A DNA stretch of 64,000 bases from an uncultured Eubacterium sp. (lineage in GTDB: Bacteria; Bacillota; Clostridia; Lachnospirales; Lachnospiraceae), in the NCBI GenBank assembly GCA_910584875.1, contig CAJUDA010000001.1, forward strand, positions 1 to 64,000, written 5' to 3'. Below, in pieces: positions 1 through 7,663 of the stretch. The notes beneath the pieces are model-generated. The model searched no databases. It was not told the DNA's origin and saw only the letters and a list, made by a program, of their open reading frames with translations. The position numbers were made by a program, and so were the translations under genes. Every line of letters starts with the position of its first letter. Positions within the stretch are counted from its first letter, which is position 1.

Positions 1-48
1 TCTACACTATAGCCTACACTCTTTCCCTACACGACGCTCTTCCGATCT
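1..48 (+). other. Illumina TruSeq adapter contamination at contig end
   Basis: Bases 16-48 are the 33-nt TruSeq read-1 adapter ending in GCTCTTCCGATCT. Bases 1-7 (TCTACAC) are the tail of the P5 flow-cell arm. Bases 8-15 (TATAGCCT) match the i5 index D501 as I remember it. The three parts are in library-construct order, so this is untrimmed sequencing adapter, not genome. Genomic sequence starts at base 49, inside a coding region. It also implies a short-read assembly, so homopolymer indels elsewhere are less likely to be errors. Confidence 0.98.
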
Positions 49-404
49 GCAATATCAGCAAGGGCAATCTGTATCTGATGGTTGCGATCATTATCTGGAT
101 CTCTGCGGTAGCCAGTGCGCTTGTGGACAACATACCATTTGCCGCTACGATGGTTCCTATCATCAAGAGCCTGTCAATGACACAGGGTGTAGATTTATCA
201 ACGCTCACCTGGGCTCTTTCCATGGGTACGGATATCGGTGGCAGCGCAACGCCGATCGGTGCTTCTGCCAACGTAGTCGGAACTTCTGTGGCAGCAAAGA
301 ACGGTCATATCATTGGCTGGGGTAAATATTGTAAGGCAGCGATCCCGGCGACACTGATCGTAGTTCTGATGTCAATGCTGATCATATTTGTCCGTTATTG
401 TTAG
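49..404 (+). CDS. ArsB/NhaD-type membrane permease, C-terminal fragment
   Basis: The frame is open from the first genomic base (codons from 51) to TAG at 402-404, giving about 117 residues with no native start; the ATG at 78 is internal. Segments typical of the ArsB/NhaD/SLC13 ion-transporter superfamily are visible: a membrane helix followed by DNIPFAATMVPII, then a re-entrant motif GGSATPIGASANVVG, then a final helix near residues 95-115. Members move arsenite, Na+/H+ or dicarboxylates; this fragment does not tell which. The 5' part is missing because the contig ends here and is capped by adapter sequence. Family assignment is firm, substrate unknown. Confidence 0.85.
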
Positions 405-466
405 TCCGGTACAGGAATATAGTATAAAGTGGAACAGAGTCATATAGAAAGAAATGGAGGGATAAC

Positions 467-1078
467 ATGGACGAACAGGTAATTATAGCCATCAGCCGTG
501 AATTCGGCAGCGCTGGTCATGAGATCGCAGAACAGATCGCAAAAGACAGAGGCATGACTTTTTATGACAGAGGTATGCTGGATGAGATCGCAAGTGAGAT
601 GAATGTCAAGGTGGAGGTTCTCGAACAGTATGACGAGAAACCGAGAAATTTCATGATGACAAGGAAGGTCGGCAAATACAGCAATTCCATGGAAGAGATC
701 ATTACAGAAATGCAGTTTGACTATATTAAAAAGAAAGCGCAGGAAGGGGAATCTTTTGTTATCGTCGGACGGTGTTCTGAGACGGTTTTACAGGATTTTG
801 ACAGTCTGATCTCCATCTTTGTCTGCGGGGATGAGGATCATAAGCTGGAGCGTGTGATGGAGCGGTATGATCTGAGCAAGTCGGATGCGATCTTCAAGAT
901 GAAACGCCATGATTACCGGAGAAAGAAATATCACAACAGACATTCCGACCACCGGTGGGGTGATTCGAGATTTTACGATATCTGCATAAACAGCAGCCAG
1001 CTTCATGTGGATGGCACGGTGAGGGTGCTGGAAAATTATATTGAAGAGAGGCTGGCGCACAGGAAAGGAGACCAATGA
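467..1078 (+). CDS. Cytidylate kinase-like family protein
   Basis: A 203-residue protein beginning MDEQVIIAISREFGSAG, the N-terminal pattern of the cytidylate kinase-like family (Pfam Cytidylate_kin2). It has a P-loop-like segment REFGSAGHEIAE, a YDRGML motif near residue 33, and a basic C-terminal half with paired arginines. Related proteins are nucleoside monophosphate kinase homologues found widely in Clostridia, but their substrate is usually unproven and they are distinct from true Cmk. The start is supported by GGAGG about 8 nt upstream. Its TGA overlaps the next gene's ATG (ATGA at 1075-1078), so it is translationally coupled to the alpha-galactosidase; a functional link is not evident. 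Confidence 0.85.
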   Translation: MDEQVIIAISREFGSAGHEIAEQIAKDRGMTFYDRGMLDEIASEMNVKVEVLEQYDEKPRNFMMTRKVGKYSNSMEEIITEMQFDYIKKKAQEGESFVIVGRCSETVLQDFDSLISIFVCGDEDHKLERVMERYDLSKSDAIFKMKRHDYRRKKYHNRHSDHRWGDSRFYDICINSSQLHVDGTVRVLENYIEERLAHRKGDQ

Positions 1079-3264
1079 GCATATTTTCTGACCAGGAAAA
1101 AAAGGTGTTTCATCTTCAGACGAAACATACCAGTTATATCATGCAGGTGGTGAGAGGCAAATATCTGGCGCATGTGTACTGGGGGAAAAAGATCCATACG
1201 CCGGATATGGAAAATGCACAGCTAAACAGGCTGATCGGTTTTAGTGCGACGACAGATAATGAGGATAAAACGTATAGCCTGGATTTTGTCTGTCAGGAAT
1301 ATCCGACCGGCTGTGGAACGGATTTCCGCATTCCGGCGGTATCTGTTTTATTTGAGGACGGCAGCAGAAATCTGCAGCTTTTGTACCGGGACAGCCGGGT
1401 CATAAAAGGCAAACCAGGGCTGGAGGGGCTTCCCGCCACCTATGTGGAGTCAGAGGAAGAAGCGGATACGCTGGTGCTCACTTTGTATGATCCGGTACAG
1501 CAGCTGGCTGTGGAACTGATGTATACGGCATACAGTGAGCTGGATGTGATCACCAGGAGTGTCCGTATCATCAATGAGGGAAACAGGGCTGTGGTACTGG
1601 AAAAGGTCCTCAGTGCTAATGTGGATTTTGAGACTTCGGAATATGATCTGATCACGCTGCCCGGTGCATGGGGCAGGGAGCGCCATATCGAGCGTACTCC
1701 TCTGCGGAGCGGTGTACAGTCGGTTGAGAGCCGGAGAGGGGCGTCCAGCCATCAGAACAATCCATTTCTTGCCCTGGCGGGAAGAGATACGACAGAGACA
1801 GCCGGAGATGTGTATGCGTTTAATTTTGTCTACAGTGGCAATTTTACGGCAGGCGTGGAGGTTGATCAGATTTTCAAGGCGCGCGCTTATATGGGATTGA
1901 ATGACTATGATTTTTCATGGATCCTTGAACCAGGAGAATCGTTCCAGGCACCGGAAGTGGTGATGGTTTATTCCGGCAATGGTCTGGGAGAGATGTCCCG
2001 TACCTTTCATGATCTGTACCGCAGCCGTCTGGTACGGGGCCGGTATCGTGACGAGGCGCGTCCGATCCTGGCAAACAACTGGGAAGCGACATATTTTGAT
2101 TTTGATGAAGAAAAGATACTGGCACTGGCAAAGGAAGCTGCTGATCTGGGAATCGAGTTATTTGTTCTGGACGACGGATGGTTTGGCAAAAGGAACAGCG
2201 ATACCTGTTCGCTGGGCGACTGGTTTGTCAACGAAGAGAAACTGCCGGGAGGGATTACCGGACTGGCTTCCCGGATCCGGGAATACGGGATCCAGTTTGG
2301 ACTGTGGTTCGAGCCGGAGATGGTCTCACCGGACAGTGATCTGTACCGCAGCCATCCGGACTGGTGTATCCATGTACCGGGGAGAGAGCGCACGGAATGC
2401 CGCAACCAGCTGACGCTTGATCTGAGCCGGCAGGAAGTGCGGGATTATATTGTGGAATCGGTATCCTGTATCCTGGATACGGCAGACATCAGTTATGTGA
2501 AATGGGATATGAACCGCCATATGACTGAGCTCGGTTCAGCGGGGCTTGACAGCAGGAGACAGAAGGAGATGCCGCACCGCTATATGCTGGGACTCTATGA
2601 AGTTCTGGAACGGGTCGTATCGTCTCACCCGGATGTACTGTTTGAGAGCTGTTCCGGCGGAGGCGGAAGATTTGATCCGGGTATGTTGTACTATATGCCG
2701 CAGACATGGACGAGTGATGATACCGATGCCGTGGAGCGACTGTATATCCAGTATGGGACCAGTCTTGCCTATCCAGTGAGCTCGATGGGAAGCCATGTGT
2801 CGGCAGTGCCCAATCATCAGGCGGCACGGGTGACCTCTCTCGCCATGCGGGGTGACGTGGCGATGAGCGGGAACTTTGGTTATGAACTGGATCTGATGCA
2901 GATGACCCAGGAAGAGAAAGATTTTGTGCGTATTCAGATCGGATTGTACAAAGACCTGCGGACATTCGTACCGTCAGCCGATATGTACCGCCTGCAGAGT
3001 CCTTTTGAGGGAAATCACACGGCATGGATGTTTGTTTCAAAGGATGGCATGGATATTTACGCTGCTTATTTTCAGATTTTGTGTGAGGTGAATCCCGGTA
3101 TCCGCCGGATGAGATTTACGGCGCTTGATCCCGATGCTGTGTATGAAGTATTGGGAGAAGGGGGCGAATGTTACCGGGGCGATGAACTGATGGAGATCGG
3201 TCTTGTGGTGGATCTGCATGGAGATTTCCAGAGCAGGATCTGGCGGCTGAGGAAAAAAGGATAA
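1075..3264 (+). CDS. Alpha-galactosidase, glycoside hydrolase family 36
   Basis: A 729-residue cytoplasmic enzyme (no signal peptide) that should hydrolyse terminal alpha-1,6-galactosides such as raffinose, stachyose and melibiose. It has the full GH36 plan: N-terminal beta-sandwich, a central TIM barrel with LFVLDDGWFG (about residue 360), the nucleophile motif YVKWDMNR (Asp near 478), SCSGGGGRFD (about 525) and the acid/base motif WTSDDTDA (Asp near 548), and a C-terminal beta domain. Length matches the usual 720-740 residues. It overlaps the upstream kinase-like gene by 4 bases. No sugar transporter or regulator adjoins it, so it probably relies on transporters elsewhere. Confidence 0.96.
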   Translation: MSIFSDQEKKVFHLQTKHTSYIMQVVRGKYLAHVYWGKKIHTPDMENAQLNRLIGFSATTDNEDKTYSLDFVCQEYPTGCGTDFRIPAVSVLFEDGSRNLQLLYRDSRVIKGKPGLEGLPATYVESEEEADTLVLTLYDPVQQLAVELMYTAYSELDVITRSVRIINEGNRAVVLEKVLSANVDFETSEYDLITLPGAWGRERHIERTPLRSGVQSVESRRGASSHQNNPFLALAGRDTTETAGDVYAFNFVYSGNFTAGVEVDQIFKARAYMGLNDYDFSWILEPGESFQAPEVVMVYSGNGLGEMSRTFHDLYRSRLVRGRYRDEARPILANNWEATYFDFDEEKILALAKEAADLGIELFVLDDGWFGKRNSDTCSLGDWFVNEEKLPGGITGLASRIREYGIQFGLWFEPEMVSPDSDLYRSHPDWCIHVPGRERTECRNQLTLDLSRQEVRDYIVESVSCILDTADISYVKWDMNRHMTELGSAGLDSRRQKEMPHRYMLGLYEVLERVVSSHPDVLFESCSGGGGRFDPGMLYYMPQTWTSDDTDAVERLYIQYGTSLAYPVSSMGSHVSAVPNHQAARVTSLAMRGDVAMSGNFGYELDLMQMTQEEKDFVRIQIGLYKDLRTFVPSADMYRLQSPFEGNHTAWMFVSKDGMDIYAAYFQILCEVNPGIRRMRFTALDPDAVYEVLGEGGECYRGDELMEIGLVVDLHGDFQSRIWRLRKKG

Positions 3265-3277
3265 GGCAATTACATAC

Positions 3278-3305
3278 TTGAATTTGTAGTGGTTTATGAT
3301 ATACT
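3278..3305 (+). promoter_or_regulatory. Sigma-A-type promoter of the carbonic anhydrase gene
   Basis: TTGAAT (3278-3283), a 16-nt spacer and TATACT (3300-3305), placed 34 nt before the start codon of the carbonic anhydrase gene. Confidence 0.6.
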
Positions 3306-3338
3306 GCTATTAAATATATTAATGATTGGAGGCTGAAT

Positions 3339-3899
3339 ATGCAAAAGCAAAATTTATCTGCCGCAGAGGCACTGGAAAAGCTGAAAGAGGGGAACCAGCG
3401 TTACGTATCTGCCGACAAAAATACGGGGGATATCTCGCAGTACATAAGGAAAGTGACCTGTGAGGAAGGTCAGACTCCCTATGCGATCGTCGTGGCGTGT
3501 TCGGATTCGCGGGTGATACCGGAAAGCATTTTTATGGCAGGGATCGGAGAATTGTTTGTGATCCGTGTTGCCGGGAATGTTATGGATCACCATCAGCTGG
3601 GGAGCATTGAATATGCAGCGGGGCATCTTGGCACAAATCTCGTCGTTGTGCTGGGGCATGAGCACTGTGGCGCTGTCGGGGCAGCTCTCAGCAGTGAGCC
3701 GGATGGTTATGTAAAGACGATCACGGATGTGATCTGTGATGCGATCGGTGATGAGAAGGATGAGTACAGGGCAACCTGCCTGAATGTGGAAAAAGGTGTG
3801 GAGATCATCAAAGACAGTCTTGGTATCAAAGAAGGAGATGATCTGAAGGTGTGTGGTGCTTATTATCATATTGGCAGCGGTGCTGTTGACTTTATGTGA
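3339..3899 (+). CDS. Beta-class carbonic anhydrase
   Basis: A 186-residue enzyme interconverting CO2 and bicarbonate, which feeds carboxylation reactions in fermenting anaerobes. Zinc ligands and catalytic residues of the beta class are present: Cys and the Asp-Arg pair in ACSDSRV (about residues 52-58), then His and Cys in GHEHCGAV (about 106-113). Length is that of the compact beta-CA subfamily. The start has a GGAGG at good spacing and its own promoter upstream. It converges with the aminotransferase gene, separated by a shared hairpin terminator. Confidence 0.95.
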   Translation: MQKQNLSAAEALEKLKEGNQRYVSADKNTGDISQYIRKVTCEEGQTPYAIVVACSDSRVIPESIFMAGIGELFVIRVAGNVMDHHQLGSIEYAAGHLGTNLVVVLGHEHCGAVGAALSSEPDGYVKTITDVICDAIGDEKDEYRATCLNVEKGVEIIKDSLGIKEGDDLKVCGAYYHIGSGAVDFM

Positions 3900-3926
3900 T
3901 TTTTCGCAGGAATCAAAACCGGCATC

Positions 3927-3974
3927 AAAAAAAACGTATTGAAGAGAAATGTTATCTTTTCAATACGTTTTTTT
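3927..3974. terminator. Bidirectional intrinsic terminator
   Basis: Perfect 10-bp stem ACGTATTGAA (3934-3943) / TTCAATACGT (3959-3968), with an A-run before and a T-run after, so it works for both convergent genes: carbonic anhydrase (+) and aminotransferase (-). Confidence 0.9.
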
Positions 3975-3987
3975 CATAGGGTTGATG

Positions 3988-5268
3988 TCAGTCAGCCAAT
4001 TTTTCCACACTTGTCAGTTTTACACAGAGCACAAATACTTCTGCTGCCTGCGCCATTTCTTCCGGTGTGGGGAAGGTCGGTGCGATACGGATATTGGAAT
4101 CCTCCGGGTCTTTGCCGTAAGGGAAAGTAGCTCCGGCGTCTGTGAGGACAACTCCCAGGTGTTTGCATTTGGCGACGATCTCTTTTGCGCAGCCGGGGAG
4201 GGAATTAAAGGAAATGAAATATCCGCCTCTCGGTTTGATCCAGCTGCCGATCCCAAGTCCGGCAAGCTCCTTTTCCAGAGTATCCAGCACTGCTTCAAAC
4301 TTAGGGCGCAGCAGTTCGGCATGACGCTTCATATGTTTTTGCAGCCCTTCAATATTGCCAAAGAATCTGGAATGTCTGAGCTGGTTGATCTTATCATGTC
4401 CAATGGTCTGGATCGACATCTGTTTTTTGATGCTTTCGATATTTTCCAGAGATGCGGCGATCGCTGATATGCCGGATCCCGGGAAGCTGATCTTGGATGT
4501 TGAGGAAAAGATATAAACCATGTCAGGGTTTCCTGCTTTTTCGCATTCATCCAGTATATTCAGTACCTCATCCTGTATCTCGTCATACAAATGATGGATG
4601 CAGTAAGCATTGTCCCAGTAGATGCGGAAATCCTCTGCAGACGGTTTGAGACTGGCAAAACGCCGGACGGTCTCATCCGAGTAGGAGATCCCGGTGGGGT
4701 TTGAATACTTAGGTACGCACCAGATCCCTTTTACAGAAGGGTCATTATTTACATATTTTTCTACCAGATCCATATCCGGACCATCGTCGTGGAGTGGGAT
4801 GTTGATCATTTCGATTCCAAAAAATTCAGTCATTTTAAAGTGTCTGTCATATCCCGGTACCGGACATAAAAACCGGACATTCTCCAGTTTTGACCAGGGA
4901 GTCGATCCATTGACGCCATGTGTCATGGACCGCGCCATGGTGTCATACATAATATTCAGGCTGGAGTTGCCGCAGACGATGACATTGTCTTTCTGGACGG
5001 ACATCATGTCGGCCATCAGTTTCCGGCATTCTCCAATGCCATCCAGATCACCGTAATTACGGGTATCATTCCCCAGTACAGTCCTCATATCGGAACCGCT
5101 GTTGATCACGTCCAGCATAGGCATGGAAAGGGCGAGCTGTGAAAACCCGGGTTTTCCTCTTGCCATATTGAGATTGAGACCTTTTCCCTCCAGTGTTTTG
5201 TACTCTTCCTCCAGTGCTGCTTTCAAGGTGAGAAGTTCATCCTTACTCATATCTTTATATGCCTTCAT
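3988..5268 (-). CDS. PLP-dependent aminotransferase (aspartate-aminotransferase-like, PF12897 type)
   Basis: A 426-residue fold-type I aminotransferase of the class I/II subgroup that begins with a conserved N-terminal segment (LNLNMARGKPGFSQLALS, about residues 31-48). The PLP-binding lysine lies in IFSSTSKISFPGSGIS (about 255-270), and KPRGGYFISF (about 343-352) carries substrate-carboxylate-binding residues. Proteins of this subgroup are annotated as aspartate aminotransferases; the exact substrate is not provable here. The start codon at 5268-5266 has a GGAGG 8 nt upstream on the minus strand. Its leader contains a hairpin repeat (5300-5337) shared with two other loci in the window. Confidence 0.88.
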   Translation of the reverse strand: MKAYKDMSKDELLTLKAALEEEYKTLEGKGLNLNMARGKPGFSQLALSMPMLDVINSGSDMRTVLGNDTRNYGDLDGIGECRKLMADMMSVQKDNVIVCGNSSLNIMYDTMARSMTHGVNGSTPWSKLENVRFLCPVPGYDRHFKMTEFFGIEMINIPLHDDGPDMDLVEKYVNNDPSVKGIWCVPKYSNPTGISYSDETVRRFASLKPSAEDFRIYWDNAYCIHHLYDEIQDEVLNILDECEKAGNPDMVYIFSSTSKISFPGSGISAIAASLENIESIKKQMSIQTIGHDKINQLRHSRFFGNIEGLQKHMKRHAELLRPKFEAVLDTLEKELAGLGIGSWIKPRGGYFISFNSLPGCAKEIVAKCKHLGVVLTDAGATFPYGKDPEDSNIRIAPTFPTPEEMAQAAEVFVLCVKLTSVEKLAD

Positions 5269-5299
5269 GTCGTATCCTCCACTTCATTTCATTTTAAGC

Positions 5300-5337
5300 T
5301 AGCTCAACGGCGCCAATTTGAACCCGCCGTTGAGCTA
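5300..5337 (-). repeat. Dispersed hairpin repeat, copy 1
   Basis: A perfect 13-bp stem, TAGCTCAACGGCG (5300-5312) / CGCCGTTGAGCTA (5325-5337), closing a 12-nt loop CCAATTTGAACC. It ends 31 nt ahead of the aminotransferase start. The loop and inner stem recur at 37704-37743 and 63147-63179, so this is a repeat family rather than a one-off operator. There is no T-run, so it is not an ordinary terminator. Confidence 0.85.
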
Positions 5338-5405
5338 ACAACTATTATATCAAAAAATTTGTCAAAAAGCTACAAAAAGAGAAGAAGAAGTTTTGGGATT
5401 TACGG

Positions 5406-5434
5406 TTGACAGCCTCAACTTAATGAATTATAAT
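5406..5434 (+). promoter_or_regulatory. Consensus promoter of the blaI-like operon
   Basis: TTGACA (5406-5411), 17-nt spacer, TATAAT (5429-5434): both hexamers are consensus. The ATG at 5433 lies inside the -10 box and cannot be the start of the downstream regulator. Confidence 0.92.
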
Positions 5435-5439
5435 GGGTC

Positions 5440-5455
5440 TACAAAGTAAATTGTA
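5440..5455. promoter_or_regulatory. Candidate BlaI operator
   Basis: Inverted repeat TACAA-N6-TTGTA immediately downstream of the -10 box. BlaI/MecI/CopY repressors bind dyads built on TACA/TGTA, and the repressor gene follows directly, so this fits an autoregulatory operator that would block promoter clearance. Assignment rests on motif and position only. Confidence 0.55.
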
Positions 5456-5486
5456 TGCGGCAACAGCATACAGTAAGGAGGCAGCA

Positions 5487-5870
5487 GTGAAGCAGGAAGT
5501 TCGTGTGACAAATAGTGAGTGGTATCTGATCAATTGTCTGTGGGAGGAATCACCGAGGACGCTGATGCAGCTTGTCCCGGTATTAAAAGAACGGGTGGGA
5601 TGGAGCAAGAGCACTTCTGCGACGATGGTACGCCGTATGAGCGAGAAGGGTCTGATCGGCTATGACGAAAAGGGAAAGACCAAGTATTTTTATCCCAAAG
5701 TAAAAAAAGAGGATGTGGTAGTACAGGAGACCAGGGATTTTCTCAAGAAAATCTATGACGGCAGCATCGGGATGATGATGAGTGCGCTTGTGCGTCAGAA
5801 TGACCTGTCAAAAGAGGATATCCGGGAACTGCAGGAGATTCTCAAAGAGGCAGAAGATAAAGCAGAGTGA
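5487..5870 (+). CDS. BlaI/MecI/CopY family transcriptional repressor
   Basis: About 127 residues with the family's winged-helix domain: TNSEWYLINCLWEESPRTLMQLV, then a recognition-helix region SKSTSATMVRRMSEKGLIGY, and a C-terminal dimerisation helix. I place the start at GTG 5487, preceded by AAGGAGG at 5474-5480; the upstream ATG at 5433 overlaps the promoter. In this family the DNA-bound dimer is inactivated by proteolysis after signalling by a BlaR1-type membrane protease, which is the next gene. The regulator likely represses its own operon through the TACAA-N6-TTGTA dyad at 5440-5455. No beta-lactamase gene adjoins. Confidence 0.93.
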   Translation: MKQEVRVTNSEWYLINCLWEESPRTLMQLVPVLKERVGWSKSTSATMVRRMSEKGLIGYDEKGKTKYFYPKVKKEDVVVQETRDFLKKIYDGSIGMMMSALVRQNDLSKEDIRELQEILKEAEDKAE

Positions 5871-5915
5871 GATACAGGTAAAACAGGAGAAAATGAAAGA
5901 AAGCAGAGGTAAGAG

Positions 5916-7523
5916 ATGGCGGGTTTTTTAGCATGGCTGATCGAGTCTTCTTTTCTGGTGCTGATGATTTTCGGGATCCGTAAAGTGTTTATGGGGAAAA
6001 TATCCTATGCCGGGATTTACGCTCTCTGGCTGGTGGTCCTCCTTCGTTTTATGGTACCGGTAAATTTTTTCCAGGCTCCCGTCAGTGTGGCAAATCTGGT
6101 AGAGGAACAATTTGCTGCGCATGAGGAAAGACTGCCGGAGCGGCAGGTACGGCAGACGGAGGTAAATACAGGAGAGAGGGTTCAGGGATATAAGGAGTAT
6201 GGGAATGTTCCGGTGAATTTTTCCGTGGGCGCAGCTGCCCGGAGTAAAATGCTCCCTGCCCCGGCGCAGGACCAGGGTCTGATACAGCAGGCAGAAGAGC
6301 AGGCGGAAAAAACGGATAAAAAGACAGACTGGATATCCATAGCAAAGAAGATATGGATATCAGTATCTGTCGCCTTTTTTCTATGGATTTTAATATCCAA
6401 TCTCTATCTTATGAAAAAAATAAGAAAAAACCGGATTTTGTGCGGGCAGAGAGAGTCGGTAAAAATCTATGCCACGGATGTTGTATCGGGTCCCTGTCTG
6501 TATGGTTTTTTCAGGCCGGCGATTTACATACCAGTGCATCTGCTGCCTTCCTGTCAGGGGAAGACGGCAAAGAGGGATGAGTGGGACCAGATGATCACGC
6601 ATGAGCTGGTACATTATCAGCACAGGGACCATATATGGGCGATGCTCCGTATGATCCTGGTGTCAGTATACTGGTTTGATCCTTTCCTGTGGGCAGCCGT
6701 ATCTGCCTCCAGAAAGGATGCGGAGTTATTTTGTGATGAGACGGCAGTCCGGATACTGGGGGAAGAGAAGCGGTTTCTTTATGGTGAGATGCTTGTACGT
6801 CTGGCGGAAGATCATTCATGGGGGGATTTCCGGTATTCCATGATGTCCATGAGCCGGAGGGGCAGGGAGATGGAGAAGCGGATCCGTGCCATCAGCACAA
6901 AGCATCACTATTCCAAATGGGTCATCCTGCCTCTGGCGGTACTGCTGCTGGCAGCCGTGAGTATCACGGGCAGTGCGGGATATGGTCCGCTGGCAAAGGA
7001 AAAGAACCAGACAGAGACAGAAGACGGAGAGGGGACTGTTACAGGTCCGGCGGTGGATACAGGAGAAAAAAACACCATGACTCCGGGGGATGTGCCAGTG
7101 AAAATCCCGCAGTGGCTGAGGGGGGGGACGGATGTATTTCAGATGGTCAGCCGCAATACAGGGGCAGGAACACCGGAAGAAGCTTTTGGAAATTACCTGC
7201 TGACCTTTACCGATGCTGTGAATACAGGGAGCACGGAAAAACTGGAGAATGTTCTGGCGAGAGGCAGTAAAGTATCCGCCCAGCAGTGTGCCCTGGTCAG
7301 GAACTATTATAAAAGAGGGATCCGGGAGGAGATCCGGGCGTACTCTGTTTCTGGCAGGAGAACGGTGGCAGAGGATACAGTAGAGATCTCTTCCCGGGAA
7401 GAGATCCATGTGTCCTATGCGGACGGTACATCAAAGCTGGTGAAACAGAAATACCGGTATACATGCTGCTATGCGGGTACATCCTGGATCATAGCTGATA
7501 TGAAAGAGGTGCAGACTGTGTAA
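5916..7523 (+). CDS. BlaR1-like M56 family membrane metalloprotease sensor
   Basis: A 535-residue integral membrane protein. N-terminal helices occupy about residues 5-22 and 30-50, a further helix about 143-165, and one about 330-350. The zinc-protease motif HELVH lies near residues 229-233, followed by the third-ligand region DAELFCDETAVRIL. In BlaR1 this domain triggers cleavage of the partner repressor, here the BlaI homologue 45 bp upstream. Unlike BlaR1/MecR1 there is no penicillin-binding transpeptidase domain. The extracellular end (about 400-535) is a small alpha/beta domain with an NTF2-like look (PEEAFGNYLLTF...). The signal sensed is therefore probably not a beta-lactam bound by a PBP-type domain. 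Confidence 0.9.
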   Translation: MAGFLAWLIESSFLVLMIFGIRKVFMGKISYAGIYALWLVVLLRFMVPVNFFQAPVSVANLVEEQFAAHEERLPERQVRQTEVNTGERVQGYKEYGNVPVNFSVGAAARSKMLPAPAQDQGLIQQAEEQAEKTDKKTDWISIAKKIWISVSVAFFLWILISNLYLMKKIRKNRILCGQRESVKIYATDVVSGPCLYGFFRPAIYIPVHLLPSCQGKTAKRDEWDQMITHELVHYQHRDHIWAMLRMILVSVYWFDPFLWAAVSASRKDAELFCDETAVRILGEEKRFLYGEMLVRLAEDHSWGDFRYSMMSMSRRGREMEKRIRAISTKHHYSKWVILPLAVLLLAAVSITGSAGYGPLAKEKNQTETEDGEGTVTGPAVDTGEKNTMTPGDVPVKIPQWLRGGTDVFQMVSRNTGAGTPEEAFGNYLLTFTDAVNTGSTEKLENVLARGSKVSAQQCALVRNYYKRGIREEIRAYSVSGRRTVAEDTVEISSREEIHVSYADGTSKLVKQKYRYTCCYAGTSWIIADMKEVQTV

Positions 7524-7535
7524 CTGTGAAAACGG

Positions 7536-7581
7536 AGGGGTGTCCCCGGAGCCATACCGGACTTCGGGAACACCCCCCTTT
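7536..7581 (+). terminator. Intrinsic terminator of the blaI/M56 operon
   Basis: GC-rich hairpin with outer arms GGGGTGT (7537-7543) and ACACCCC (7570-7576), an inner CCCGGAG/CTTCGGG stem and a short T-run. Confidence 0.8.
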
Positions 7582-7586
7582 GTCTG

Positions 7587-7615
7587 TTGACACAGAAGGA
7601 AAAAAAAGCTATAAT
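7587..7615 (+). promoter_or_regulatory. Consensus promoter
   Basis: TTGACA (7587-7592), 17-nt spacer, TATAAT (7610-7615), 49 nt before the start of the cyclic-nucleotide-binding-like protein. Confidence 0.9.
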
Positions 7616-7663
7616 CAGCAGTAGATAAAAGAAATATTCTGAATGTATTGGAGAGACAATCTT

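Noticed and set aside
5300..5337. Hairpin repeat copy 1 as a simple terminator or BlaI operator
   Set aside because: No T-run on either strand, no TACA/TGTA core, and related copies occur at unrelated genes.
5433..5486. ATG 5433 as the start of the BlaI-like gene
   Set aside because: It overlaps the TATAAT box of a consensus promoter; GTG 5487 has AAGGAGG at the right distance.
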